Position numbers and translations under genes: made by a program. A DNA stretch of 64,000 nt from Marivita sp041725935. GTDB taxonomy: Bacteria; Pseudomonadota; Alphaproteobacteria; Rhodobacterales; Rhodobacteraceae. Positions 17,631 through 26,396 of this stretch are shown here, piece after piece; positions within the stretch are counted from its first letter, which is position 1, and each line of letters starts with the position of its first letter. The notes beneath the pieces were generated by a model. The model was not told the origin of the DNA. It ran no database searches and saw only the letters and a program-made list of their open reading frames with translations. The DNA lies in NCBI GenBank assembly GCA_041725935.1, contig JBGRQD010000005.1:186001-250000 (forward strand), read 5' to 3'.

Positions 17631-19088
17631 ATGCCACCCGCCCATCCATTCGACGACGACAAGCTCAAGGAAGAATGCGGAATTTTCGGCGTTGTCGGTG
17701 TCACCGATGCGGCGAACTTTGTCGCCCTCGGCCTGCACGCGCTGCAACATCGCGGTCAAGAAGCCGGCGGGATCGTGTCCCACCACCCCGAGCACGGCTT
17801 CAACTCTGCCCGCCGCTTCGGCTATGTACGCGACAACTTCACCAGCCACAGGCTGATGGAAACCCTGCCCGGCGAACTGGCCATAGGCCATGTGCGCTAC
17901 TCGACGGCAGGCTCCAAGGGCCAGACCCAGATCCGCGATGTGCAGCCGTTCTTCGGCGAATTCTCGATGGGTGGGGCGGCGATTGCCCATAACGGCAACA
18001 TCACCAATGCCGACGCCCTGCGCCGCGAATTGATCGAGCGCGGCTCGATCTTCCAGAGCTCCAGCGACAGCGAATGCATCATCCACCTGATGGCCCGCTC
18101 GCTCCAGCGCAACATCCCCGAACGGATGGAAGACGCGCTGCGCCGCGTCGAAGGCGCGTTCTCGGTCGTCGCCATGACCCGCACCAAACTGATCGGCGTC
18201 CGCGACCCGCTGGGCGTGCGCCCGCTGGTGCTGGGCAAGATCGGCGATGGTTGGGCGTTGAGTTCGGAAACCTGCGCGCTCGACATCATCGGTGCCGAAT
18301 ATGTCCGCGAGATTGAACCGGGCGAGATGGTGGTCATCACCGCCGAAGATGGTGTTGAATCGATCCGTCCGTTCCGTCCGCAGAAATCGCGCTTCTGCAT
18401 TTTCGAACACGTCTACTTCTCGCGCCCCGACAGCATCATCGGCGACCGCTCGGTCTACGAGACCCGCCGCCAGATCGGTGTCGAGCTGGCCCGTGAAACG
18501 CCGGTGGAGGCCGATCTGGTCTGCCCGGTCCCCGACAGCGGCACGCCTGCCGCCATCGGTTATGCCTTCGAGTCGGGCATCCCCTACGGCATGGGGATCA
18601 TCCGCAATCAATATATGGGCCGCACGTTCATCGAACCGACCGAGCAGATCCGTAACATGGGGGTGCGCCTCAAGCTCAACGTCAACCGCGCCCTGATCAA
18701 GGGCAAGCGCGTTGTGCTGGTCGATGACTCTGTCGTGCGCGGCACCACCAGCCGCAAGATCAAGGAGATGATCCTCGATGCCGGTGCCGCAGAGGTGCAT
18801 TTCCGCATCGCATCGCCCCCGACCGCGTGGCCCTGCTTCTATGGTGTCGACACGCCCCAACGCGAAAAGCTGCTGGCCGCCACCATGAGCGAGGACGAGA
18901 TGCGCGATCACCTCGGCGTAAACAGCCTCAAGTTCATCTCGCTCGACGGCCTCTACCGCGCCGTGGGCGAGGCGTCGGGCCGCGACCCCAAGTCACCGCA
19001 ATATTGCGATGCGTGTTTCTCAGGTGAATACCCTGTGGAACCGTCCGACATGGTCGAAAAAGGGTTCCAGATGAAGGCGGCCGAGTAA
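17631..19088 (+). CDS. purF: Amidophosphoribosyltransferase
   Basis: This 485-residue enzyme commits PRPP to purine synthesis. The glutamine amidotransferase Cys is in EECGIFG (residues 14-20, exposed after propeptide removal), and the PRPP loop is VVLVDDSVVRGTTS. The start is uncertain. ATG 17631 gives a 15-residue propeptide. A TTG at 17616 has GGAG (17605-17608) seven bases upstream, the better ribosome site, and would add five residues. Further upstream in-frame codons look unused. It shares the window with purL and follows cvpA. Confidence 0.95.
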   Translation: MPPAHPFDDDKLKEECGIFGVVGVTDAANFVALGLHALQHRGQEAGGIVSHHPEHGFNSARRFGYVRDNFTSHRLMETLPGELAIGHVRYSTAGSKGQTQIRDVQPFFGEFSMGGAAIAHNGNITNADALRRELIERGSIFQSSSDSECIIHLMARSLQRNIPERMEDALRRVEGAFSVVAMTRTKLIGVRDPLGVRPLVLGKIGDGWALSSETCALDIIGAEYVREIEPGEMVVITAEDGVESIRPFRPQKSRFCIFEHVYFSRPDSIIGDRSVYETRRQIGVELARETPVEADLVCPVPDSGTPAAIGYAFESGIPYGMGIIRNQYMGRTFIEPTEQIRNMGVRLKLNVNRALIKGKRVVLVDDSVVRGTTSRKIKEMILDAGAAEVHFRIASPPTAWPCFYGVDTPQREKLLAATMSEDEMRDHLGVNSLKFISLDGLYRAVGEASGRDPKSPQYCDACFSGEYPVEPSDMVEKGFQMKAAE

Positions 19089-19184
19089 GCCTCGGCAGCC
19101 TTCCGCGCAGCCCCGAACATCCGCTTTCCATTGCCGTGCATTCGCCGCATCTGACAGGCGAATGAAAACAATGGACCATCGATC

Positions 19185-19451
19185 ATGGCACAGGACACAA
19201 CCCCAACCAACGTGGCGAAGCAGGCGACCCAGACGACGGATGACCTGCGCGGCGCGCTCATCCTTCTGGGCACTTTCGGGACAAACGACCACCCGCAGGC
19301 GCTGCTGAAACTGCGCGGCGGCAAGATCGCCACGGTCTCGCGCGGCGATTTGGTGAAGGGCGAAACGGTCGTTGCCATCGAAGAGGGCCGCGTCGCGCTT
19401 GCCCGCAATGGCACAGCACACTGGCTCGAAATGCCCTCGCCCCGGTCTTGA
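19185..19451 (+). CDS. Small conserved protein, unknown function
   Basis: An 88-residue soluble protein without a signal peptide. LRGALILLGTFG followed by ALLKLRGGKIATVSRGDLVKG gives a compact beta-rich pattern. It resembles the small C-terminal domain seen in PilP- or GspC-like secretion proteins, but there are no secretion genes here. It follows purF by 96 bases on the same strand and ends before a strong terminator-like hairpin. Confidence 0.6.
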   Translation: MAQDTTPTNVAKQATQTTDDLRGALILLGTFGTNDHPQALLKLRGGKIATVSRGDLVKGETVVAIEEGRVALARNGTAHWLEMPSPRS

Positions 19452-19526
19452 TGTCACGCGCCTGATCTTCTCTGGTTCAAAAATACCTCGGGGGAGTCGC
19501 GCTTGCGCGACGGGGGCAGCGCCCCC

Positions 19527-19562
19527 AAAAAAGAAAAACCCCCGCCGATTGCTCGACGGGGG
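19527..19562 (-). terminator. Rho-independent terminator for bioY (possibly bidirectional)
   Basis: A CCCCCG/CGGGGG stem (19539-19544 with 19557-19562) is extended by a CG/CG pair inside. On the minus strand it is followed by TTTTTCTTTTTT (19527-19538), ideal for the end of bioY. On the plus strand a shorter TCGTTTT follows, so it may also end the purF-side transcript. A second GGGGGC/GCCCCC hairpin lies next to it at 19512-19526. Confidence 0.8.
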
Positions 19563-19585
19563 TCGTTTTACCGTTTGGTACAATT

Positions 19586-20143
19586 TCAGGCGTTGCGGCT
19601 CGACAGTGCTTTCCAGGCACCCGTAACAACCAGCGCCGCGATCACCGCCTTGATGACGTCACCGATCAGGAACGGGGCCATCCAGCCCGCCCAAAGCTCG
19701 GGCATCGTCTTGCCCAGCATCGCCGCCGGCCATGCAAGACCGGGGATGTAGATCAGCGCCGAAAGCGCGATGCCGACCAGCGCGGTGGACACCGCGCCTC
19801 GGGCGATGCCCTTCTCGACAGCAAGGCCCGCCAGCCACGCCATAGCAACGAACCCGTAGAGGAAGCCCGCGGTCGGACCGACCAGAGATGCAACCGAACC
19901 GCCATTGGCAAAGACCGGCAGGCCGATTGCGCCATATCCGAGGTAGGCGATCATCGTCCCCAGTGCGAGGCGCGACCCGAAGGTCAGACCAACGATCAGG
20001 ATCGCCAGTGTCTGCAGGGTCATCGGCACGGGCCAGCCAATGCTCACCTGCGCAGCCGCCGCAATGAACGCGGCCCCGCCAAGAGCAAGAAGCGCCTGAC
20101 GGAAAAGAGTGGTCTTGCCGAATGCGGCTTGGGTGAGTGTCAT
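19586..20143 (-). CDS. bioY: Biotin transporter BioY
   Basis: A 185-residue membrane protein, the substrate-binding S component of an ECF biotin transporter, with about six helices. The LGMxxAYLGYGAIGLPVFA region and the loop FANGGSVASLVGPTAGFLYG are typical of BioY. I chose ATG 20143 because GGGGGAC lies eight bases upstream. The open frame extends nine codons further. No bioM/bioN genes are adjacent. BioY can act alone or share an ECF module encoded elsewhere. Confidence 0.93.
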   Translation of the reverse strand: MTLTQAAFGKTTLFRQALLALGGAAFIAAAAQVSIGWPVPMTLQTLAILIVGLTFGSRLALGTMIAYLGYGAIGLPVFANGGSVASLVGPTAGFLYGFVAMAWLAGLAVEKGIARGAVSTALVGIALSALIYIPGLAWPAAMLGKTMPELWAGWMAPFLIGDVIKAVIAALVVTGAWKALSSRNA

Positions 20144-20185
20144 GACGGTTGTCCCCCGCTTGAGTGTCATTTGCCCCCGTTATTT

Positions 20186-20197
20186 CTGCAAATGCAG
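20186..20197. promoter_or_regulatory. Inverted repeat upstream of bioY
   Basis: CTGCAAATGCAG is two perfect 5-bp arms around AA, about 43 bases upstream of the bioY start and 59 bases before the divergent SDR gene. It does not look like the alphaproteobacterial BioR box (TTATCTATAA type). It may be an operator or chance. Confidence 0.3.
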
Positions 20198-20255
20198 CAT
20201 CAAGTCAAGCACTGCCCTCTTGCGGGCCGGGCGCCAAAAAGGCATGTGAACGCTC

Positions 20256-20912
20256 ATGACGGACACATCACGCCCCCTCGCGCTGGTCACCGGCGCTTCT
20301 CGCGGTCTTGGCTTTGCATTGGCAGAGGCACTGGCCGACACGCATCACATCATCGCCGTCGCGCGCACCGTGGGTGGGCTGGAAGACCTGGACGACCGTA
20401 TCCAGAAAAAAGGCGGCACAGCGACGCTGGCGCCGATGGACATCACCAAGGCAGACGCGATGGCGCAACTCTGCCGGTCCGTGCATGACCGCTGGGGGCA
20501 GATCGCGCTCTGGGTTCATACAGCGGTGCATGCCGGTCCCCTGTCACCGGCCGATCATCTGGATGCCAAGGACTGGAAGAAATCGGTGTCGATCAATCTC
20601 GACGCGATGTCCCACCTGGTGCCCTACATTTCGCCCCTGCTCAAACGCGACGGCAGCGCGGTGTTCTTTGACGACACCCATGGCGGAGAGAAATTCTTTG
20701 GCCATTACGGCACGACAAAAGCCGCACAGATCAGCCTCGCGCGGTCCTGGCAGGCGGAAACGGCGTCAATCGGGCCTCGGGTGAAAATTCTGTCGCCCCG
20801 GCCGATGGCGACCCATGTGCGGGCGCGGTTTTTCCCCGGTGAAGACCGCAGCGCGCTGGCATTGCCCGCCGCCGAAGCGGCGCGGCTGTTGCCGGATATC
20901 CTCGGCGGTTGA
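20256..20912 (+). CDS. SDR-family oxidoreductase
   Basis: A 218-residue short-chain dehydrogenase/reductase. The Rossmann motif TGASRGLG is at residues 12-19, and YGTTKAA supplies the catalytic Tyr and Lys. The protein is a little short for the family (usually about 250) and lacks the usual substrate-loop length at the C-terminus. It is divergent from bioY and followed by surE. The substrate cannot be inferred. Confidence 0.82.
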   Translation: MTDTSRPLALVTGASRGLGFALAEALADTHHIIAVARTVGGLEDLDDRIQKKGGTATLAPMDITKADAMAQLCRSVHDRWGQIALWVHTAVHAGPLSPADHLDAKDWKKSVSINLDAMSHLVPYISPLLKRDGSAVFFDDTHGGEKFFGHYGTTKAAQISLARSWQAETASIGPRVKILSPRPMATHVRARFFPGEDRSALALPAAEAARLLPDILGG

Positions 20913-21040
20913 TCGCGGGGCGGATGCGTCGACGCATCCGCGATTTTGCGTCACTGCAAAATCCACCAGAGGCCAAACCCGGCGGATGCTTGCCGCAGGG
21001 CGGGGCTTGGCCTATTCAGAACAAAAGCAGGGCAGAGCAG

Positions 21041-21826
21041 ATGCGCATACTCATTACCAATGACGACGGGATCAATGCACCGGGGCTCAAGGTGCTGAGC
21101 GAAATCGCGGAAGACCTCGCCGGACCTGATGGCGAGGTCTGGACGGTCGCGCCTGCGTTCGAGCAATCCGGCGTCGGCCATTGCATCAGCTACACCCATC
21201 CCATGATGGTCAGCGAAATGGGCCCGCGCCGCTATGCCGCCGAGGGCAGCCCAGCCGATTGCGTGCTCGCGGGGCTGCATGATGTGATGGGTGGCGCGAT
21301 GCCCGATCTGGTGCTCTCGGGTGTCAACCGGGGCAACAATTCGGCCGAGAACGCGCTCTATTCAGGCACACTTGGCGGTGCGATGGAAGCCGCCTTGCAG
21401 GGCATCCCGGCGATTGCGCTCTCGCAATATTACGGCCCCGACAACGTGCAGGCCGACGACCCGTTCGAGGCCGCGCGCCAGCATGGCGCCGAGGTGATCC
21501 GGCGGATTATTGCGCATGACCCGAAGGACCAGACCGGCTACCGGCTGTTCTACAACGTCAACTTCCCGCCCGTGCCCGGCGACGCCGTTCAGGGCACCCG
21601 GATCACGCCGCAGGGCATCCGGCACGGCACGCATTTTTCGGTCGAGCCGCACCTCTCGCCCTCGGGTCGGCGATTCCTCTGGATCAAGGGCGGCGATCAG
21701 CGGGCACCGACGGCACCGGGCAGCGATGCCGCCGAGAACCTGGCGGGGTTCATCAGTGTCACGCCAATGCGCGCCGACCTGACCGCCACCGACCAACTTG
21801 GCGCCATGCAGCGCGCCTTTCTCTGA
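21041..21826 (+). CDS. surE: 5'/3'-nucleotidase SurE
   Basis: A 261-residue survival-protein phosphatase acting on nucleoside monophosphates. It begins MRILITNDDG, the metal-binding NDD of SurE, and has SGVNRGNNSAENALYSGT. The start at 21041 fits the universal SurE N-terminus. The open frame extends 44 codons upstream but that part is unrelated. The stop overlaps the pcm start by one base (TGATG). surE-pcm-nlpD is the same order as in E. coli. Confidence 0.96.
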   Translation: MRILITNDDGINAPGLKVLSEIAEDLAGPDGEVWTVAPAFEQSGVGHCISYTHPMMVSEMGPRRYAAEGSPADCVLAGLHDVMGGAMPDLVLSGVNRGNNSAENALYSGTLGGAMEAALQGIPAIALSQYYGPDNVQADDPFEAARQHGAEVIRRIIAHDPKDQTGYRLFYNVNFPPVPGDAVQGTRITPQGIRHGTHFSVEPHLSPSGRRFLWIKGGDQRAPTAPGSDAAENLAGFISVTPMRADLTATDQLGAMQRAFL

Positions 21827-22467
21827 TGGATGATGCGGAACTCAAGATGCAGTTCCTTTATGCGCTCCGGTCGCGCGGCGTGACAAACGCCGCGGTGCTG
21901 ACCGCGATGGAGCAGATCGACCGCGCCCCGTTCATCCGTGGCTATTTTGCCGAACGGGCCTACGAAGACATGCCTTTGCCCATTGCCTGCGGGCAGACGA
22001 TCAGCCAGCCCTCGGTGGTCGGGCTGATGACGCAGGCGCTGGAAATCAGCGCGCGGGACACGGTGCTCGAAGTGGGCACCGGATCGGGCTACCAGGCCGC
22101 CATCCTGAGCCAGCTTGCACGCCGAGTTTACACGGTGGACCGTCACCCGCGACTGGTGCGCGAGGCGCGCGAGGTGTTCAACCAGCTGGGCCTGACCAAT
22201 GTGACAGCCTTTACCGCAGATGGCAGTTTTGGCCTGCCCGATCAGGCGCCCTTCGACCGCATCCTCGTGACCGCCGCCGCCGAGGACCCGCCGGGACCGC
22301 TTCTGGCGCAGCTCAAGGTGGGGGGCATCATGGTGCTTCCGGTGGGCCAATCCGACGCCGTGCAACACCTGATCCGCGTCCGACGTACCCCGGATGGGCT
22401 GGATTACGATGAATTGAGGCCCGTTCGCTTTGTTCCGCTGGTCGAAGGGGTAGCCCGCGACGGCTAA
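21826..22467 (+). CDS. pcm: Protein-L-isoaspartate O-methyltransferase
   Basis: A 213-residue SAM-dependent enzyme that repairs isoaspartyl residues. SAM motif I is VLEVGTGSGYQAA near residues 80-92. GQTISQPSVV, the substrate-site motif, is intact. It is translationally coupled to surE through a one-base overlap. Confidence 0.96.
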   Translation: MDDAELKMQFLYALRSRGVTNAAVLTAMEQIDRAPFIRGYFAERAYEDMPLPIACGQTISQPSVVGLMTQALEISARDTVLEVGTGSGYQAAILSQLARRVYTVDRHPRLVREAREVFNQLGLTNVTAFTADGSFGLPDQAPFDRILVTAAAEDPPGPLLAQLKVGGIMVLPVGQSDAVQHLIRVRRTPDGLDYDELRPVRFVPLVEGVARDG

Positions 22468-22527
22468 AGCGGGCATACTATGCCGCGTGACGCCCGGGGA
22501 ACAACCGGCGCATTTGAGGATATCGAC

Positions 22528-23721
22528 ATGGCTGATTGCAGAGTTTCGCTTCGTTCGGGTTTTCGAGTTGGCAGCAGTCTCTCGGTTCTTGCGCTTCTGG
22601 CGGCGTGTTCCGAACCGCTCGACATGGACATGCGCGGTTTGATGAATGGCGGGTTTACCACGTCAGACGCCGCCCGCGCCGCAACTGCACCGCGTCCGCA
22701 AGCTGATGACCGGGGCGTGATCTCCTACCCGAATTACCAGGTGGCCGTGGCCCGGCGCGGCGACACGCTGGCGCAACTGGCTGCCCGTATCGGTCTGCCC
22801 GCCGACGAGCTGGCACGCTACAACGGCATCCAGACCGGCGATACGCTGCGCGCAGGTGAAATCATCGCCCTGCCGCGCCGGGTCGCCGAACCGTCACCTG
22901 CCACCGGAGCAGTGTCGACCGGGCCGATCCGCCCATCCTCGGAGATCGACATCACGACGCTCGCCAGCGATGCCATCGACCGGTCCGCCCCGACGCCCGC
23001 CGCTGCACGCCCTGCCGCGCCGCAAACCGGGCCCGAGCCGATCCGGCACCAGGTCAAGCGCGGCGAGACCGCCTTTACCGTGTCGCGGCTTTACAACGTG
23101 TCGGTGCGGTCACTGGCGGAATGGAACGGGCTGGACAGCAATTTCACCCTGCGCGAGGGCCAGTACCTGTTGATCCCAGTGGTCACGGCTGCCGCCGCTC
23201 CGGTTGCTCCAGCCTCCCCGCCTCCCGGCACCGGATCACCCACACCAGAGCCGCCCTCTGCCTCTCAACCGCTGCCTGCCGAGACCACAACCCCAACAGC
23301 CGCAGCCCCGGTTGCCGTCGCCGCTGCACCGGTGGCCAATGTCGGCCGCCCGACAACGGCGAGCGCCTCGACGGCCGCCATGGCCTTTCCAGTGCAGGGC
23401 AGCATCATCCGCGAATACGCCAAGGGTCGTAACGACGGGATCGACATCGGCGCGTCGGTCGGCACAGAGGTCAAGGCCGCGGCCAGCGGTCAGGTTGCCG
23501 CGATCACGCGCAACACCGATGGGATCAACATCCTCGTCATCCGCCACCCGGACAACCTGCTCACGGTCTACACCCATGTGGACAACATCACCGTGGCCAA
23601 AGGCGATGCGGTAAGCCGGGGCCAGTCGATCGCCAAGGTTGCGGATTTCGAGCCGTCGCGGGTGCATTTTGAGGTGCGCAAGGGTTTCGACAGCGTCGAT
23701 CCGATGGGCTACCTGCGCTGA
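22528..23721 (+). CDS. nlpD: NlpD-like lipoprotein, LysM and LytM domains
   Basis: A 397-residue outer-membrane-type lipoprotein. The signal peptide ends in a lipobox LLAAC (Cys27). Two LysM domains follow (about 66-110 and 170-215), then a Pro/Ala-rich linker and a LytM/M23 domain (about 300-395). The first M23 metal ligand is replaced (GRNDGIDIG has Asn-Asp where an active enzyme has His). A degenerate LytM domain that activates amidases, as in NlpD/EnvC, is therefore likelier than a peptidase. TGAGGA precedes ATG 22528. Its position after pcm supports the name. Confidence 0.88.
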   Translation: MADCRVSLRSGFRVGSSLSVLALLAACSEPLDMDMRGLMNGGFTTSDAARAATAPRPQADDRGVISYPNYQVAVARRGDTLAQLAARIGLPADELARYNGIQTGDTLRAGEIIALPRRVAEPSPATGAVSTGPIRPSSEIDITTLASDAIDRSAPTPAAARPAAPQTGPEPIRHQVKRGETAFTVSRLYNVSVRSLAEWNGLDSNFTLREGQYLLIPVVTAAAAPVAPASPPPGTGSPTPEPPSASQPLPAETTTPTAAAPVAVAAAPVANVGRPTTASASTAAMAFPVQGSIIREYAKGRNDGIDIGASVGTEVKAAASGQVAAITRNTDGINILVIRHPDNLLTVYTHVDNITVAKGDAVSRGQSIAKVADFEPSRVHFEVRKGFDSVDPMGYLR

Positions 23722-23773
23722 GGCAGTGTCACGCATCGATCTGCCAGCCGTCACATTCTAGATTAAGGTCTTT

Positions 23774-23792
23774 CGTTCATTCTTTTTGAACG
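23774..23792. repeat. Short inverted repeat after nlpD
   Basis: CGTTCA and TGAACG form a 6-bp stem around a seven-base T-rich loop, 53 bases after nlpD and immediately before a longer palindrome. It may be part of a transcription end, but there is no T-tract after it. Confidence 0.4.
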
Positions 23793-23795
23793 GCT

Positions 23796-23823
23796 CCCAG
23801 ATTATTCGTACGAATAATCTGGG
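23796..23823. repeat. Perfect 28-bp palindrome without spacer
   Basis: Bases 23796-23823 read identically on both strands. Each arm is CCCAGATTATTCGT or its complement and the centre is CGTACG. The outer pairs are G/C and the inner half is AT-rich, unlike the surrounding DNA. The stop codon of the PIN-domain gene lies inside it. No T-tract flanks it, so it is not an ordinary intrinsic terminator. A protein-binding site, a resolution site or an RNA 3'-end hairpin are all possible. Confidence 0.85.
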
Positions 23824-24368
23824 GGCGGCGTGGTTAGCGCTTTGCCAAGGCGAGGCAATTGTGCTTTTTTCATCAGCTTGCGCAGGTCCCACGGCCGGTC
23901 CGACAGGCGGTTCGCCTCGTCATGCACAAGCCCAACGGCCCGCGCCACCTGATCAGGTGCACCGGCATGAAGCCCCAACAGAAATGCATCGGGGTCAGCC
24001 CGCGACACGCCCTCTTCGGCGAGGATATCGCGGGGAAAATCCTTGGCATTCACGGTCAGGATCACGTCGGCATGGCCCGCAATCGCCGCAGCCAGCACAT
24101 GCACGTCGTCGGCATCGGGCAGCCAGAGCCTGTCCAGCAGCCCCTGCTGCGGCGCGACTTTCGCGCGTGGCCAGCGGGCTGAGACCATGGCGATCTCGGC
24201 CTCCGCCTGCACCTGACCCACAGGGCCAAGCTTGGCCGCGGCATGCGACCATTCGCCCAGAATACGCTCGGACCAGAGCGGCTCGAACAGCCCCTCTGCA
24301 GCAACCCCCAGCAGCACCTCGCGCATCACCGTCGGGTAAAGCACACAGGTGTCGAGACAGACCTTCAC
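23802..24368 (-). CDS. PIN-domain protein (putative RNase)
   Basis: A 188-residue protein with a PIN nuclease domain. It shows VKVCLDTCVLYP at the start (first acidic residue D6), LPDADDVHVLAAAI with the middle acids, and VILTVNAKDFP at the end of the core. The start is GTG 24368, overlapping the stop of the upstream methyltransferase gene by four bases (GTGA), so it is translationally coupled. No antitoxin gene is next to it, which argues against a standard VapBC pair. The last codons and stop run into the 28-bp palindrome. Confidence 0.82.
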   Translation of the reverse strand: MKVCLDTCVLYPTVMREVLLGVAAEGLFEPLWSERILGEWSHAAAKLGPVGQVQAEAEIAMVSARWPRAKVAPQQGLLDRLWLPDADDVHVLAAAIAGHADVILTVNAKDFPRDILAEEGVSRADPDAFLLGLHAGAPDQVARAVGLVHDEANRLSDRPWDLRKLMKKAQLPRLGKALTTPPPDYSYE

Positions 24369-25561
24369 AGCCGGAAGAACAGCGCTTTGAGATAGCCCGA
24401 TTCCGCCAATTGCGGCAGCAGCGGGTGATCCGGCCCGGCCTGCCCGGTGTGGATCAGCTGGGCACGACGACCGGCGCGTCCGATGCCGCGCAGACAGGCA
24501 CCGGTAAAGGCCGACAGATCCACCGCATGCGAACACGAGCACAGGACAAGATAACCGTCTTCGGCCACGAGGGGGGCCGCAAGCCGCGCCACACGTTCAT
24601 AGGCACGCAGCCCGGCCTCCCGCGCCTTGGCCGAGGGCGCAAAGGCGGGCGGATCGCAGACCACCAGTTCAAAGCTCGCCTCGTCCTCGCCGAAGGTGGT
24701 CAGCGCATCGAACGCATCGCCCTTGGTGGTCGACAGCTTGCCATCGGCCCCCATCTGCCGCGCGCCGTCGCGGGCCAGCCCGAGGGCGGCTTCGGAGCCG
24801 TCCACGCAATGCGCCGAAACAGCACCGCCGGCAAGCGCGGCCAAGCCGAAACCGCCGACATGGGAAAACATGTCCAGCACCCGCGCGCCCTGCGCCAGAC
24901 CGGCGGCAAAGGCATGGTTCGAACGCTGGTCAAAGAAGATGCCCGTTTTCTGGCCGCCCATCAGGTCAGCCATGTAGGTTGCACCGTTCATGCTCACCGG
25001 GACCGGGCCGGTCGGGGCGCCGCCCAACAGCACCGCATCCACATCGTCAAGACCTTCGAGCGCCCTGCCCCGTCCCCCGGCATTCTTGAGGATCGTGGTC
25101 ACGCCCGTCACCTCGGCCAGAGCGGCAGCCAGATCGGGCAGCAGCACATCCGCCCAGGCGGCGTTCGGCTGAACCACGGCGATGTCCCCGAACCGGTCGA
25201 TGATCACACCCGGCAGGCCGTCGGCCTCCGCATGGATCAAACGGTAATAGGGCGCGTCGAACAGACGTTCTCGAAGGCCAAGCGCCTTGCGCAGACGGGT
25301 GGCGAACCATGCCTTGTCGGGATGGGCCGCATCAGGGCCATCCAGCACGCGGCCAATGATCTTGGACTCGGGGTTCACCGCGACAAGCGCCAGTGGGCTG
25401 CGTTCCGCATCCTCGAGCACGGCGATGGTACCGGGCGTCATGGCGCGGGTGCGGCGGTCGGTGACGACCTCGTTGGCATAGACCCAAGGATAACCGCGCC
25501 GAATGGCTTGCGGTTTGGTTTTGGGCAAAAGGCGGATGATGGGCAATGGGGACAGTGTCAT
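24365..25561 (-). CDS. rlmI: Class I rRNA methyltransferase, RlmI-like
   Basis: A 398-residue SAM-dependent methyltransferase with an N-terminal PUA domain (about 1-75), an EEHD-type middle and a Rossmann domain. The catalytic-site motif CDPPAFAPS and the preceding DMFSHVGGFG (SAM motif I) match the RlmI/RlmK-L family, which methylates cytosine-5 of 23S rRNA. The exact target is assumed from family. A PIN-domain gene is coupled to its stop codon. Confidence 0.85.
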   Translation of the reverse strand: MTLSPLPIIRLLPKTKPQAIRRGYPWVYANEVVTDRRTRAMTPGTIAVLEDAERSPLALVAVNPESKIIGRVLDGPDAAHPDKAWFATRLRKALGLRERLFDAPYYRLIHAEADGLPGVIIDRFGDIAVVQPNAAWADVLLPDLAAALAEVTGVTTILKNAGGRGRALEGLDDVDAVLLGGAPTGPVPVSMNGATYMADLMGGQKTGIFFDQRSNHAFAAGLAQGARVLDMFSHVGGFGLAALAGGAVSAHCVDGSEAALGLARDGARQMGADGKLSTTKGDAFDALTTFGEDEASFELVVCDPPAFAPSAKAREAGLRAYERVARLAAPLVAEDGYLVLCSCSHAVDLSAFTGACLRGIGRAGRRAQLIHTGQAGPDHPLLPQLAESGYLKALFFRL

Positions 25562-25612
25562 ACCGCCCCCTTTACGCCCGTCTCTGCACCAGGGAAAGCC
25601 CGAGTTTTGACC

Positions 25613-26248
25613 TCAGAGGTTGTTGATCGCCTGCAAGAGACCCAGATTGGCATTTACATGCCCCCCCGGTACGGACAACTCCTCGAAGAACACGCGCGAC
25701 AGATGGGCGACGATCCGCAACTTCTGGGTCTCGCCACGGGCCTCGGCAGCCATCGCATCCTGTCCGCCAAAAGCGTCGAGATCTGCGCTCACGTCCTTGG
25801 TGGGTCCGATTTGCTGGCCCGTGGCCACATCGACAAGCCGGTAGCGGAAGTCGATGTCATGCACGCCACCCACCGTGTAGCGGGCCTTTTCCGACAGCGA
25901 ATGGAAACGCAGCACCTGTACATCGATCCGAACGGGGCGCGCGCCCTCGATCATCGGTGCCGCGCGGCGCAAGCCGGCCTGGAAGATCGCCTTGACCTGC
26001 GCATGGCGGTCCCCACGCGGTTCACCACGCCAGACGATATCACCGACGGGATAATACAGATTGCGCTCATTGGCCTTGAGCGACTGCGGCACCGAGACCG
26101 TAAAGCTGTCGATGCGGACGTTCGGCGTGCCATATCCGGACATCACGTCGTCCGGCATTGCAGACCGCGTCGCAGTGGGCACGCTGGCGCAGGCCGTCAA
26201 CGACATCAGCAGTATCGTGGCCAGAAAGGTTTGAAACAGACGTTGCAT
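25613..26248 (-). CDS. Lipoprotein, DUF6778-like
   Basis: A 211-residue predicted lipoprotein: MQRLFQTFLATILLMSLTAC gives a signal peptide and lipobox (Cys20). The mature part is a mixed alpha/beta domain with conserved-looking WRGEPRGDRHAQV and VGGVHDIDFRYRLVD stretches. GGAGG six to seven bases before ATG 26248 fixes the start. I associate it with an uncharacterised Rhodobacterales family. It is upstream of edd on the opposite strand. Confidence 0.72.
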   Translation of the reverse strand: MQRLFQTFLATILLMSLTACASVPTATRSAMPDDVMSGYGTPNVRIDSFTVSVPQSLKANERNLYYPVGDIVWRGEPRGDRHAQVKAIFQAGLRRAAPMIEGARPVRIDVQVLRFHSLSEKARYTVGGVHDIDFRYRLVDVATGQQIGPTKDVSADLDAFGGQDAMAAEARGETQKLRIVAHLSRVFFEELSVPGGHVNANLGLLQAINNL

Positions 26249-26396
26249 GAAGTGGCCTCCTTTGCGGGGCATGTGCTCTTAATCCTCAACTCGGGATGTG
26301 ACATGACAAATGGACAGGATCGGGGCGAAATCGGTGCAATTTCAGGCAAATTCACAGCGGGTTCCAGACTTGCGCCTTGGGAGATACACCTTTACT

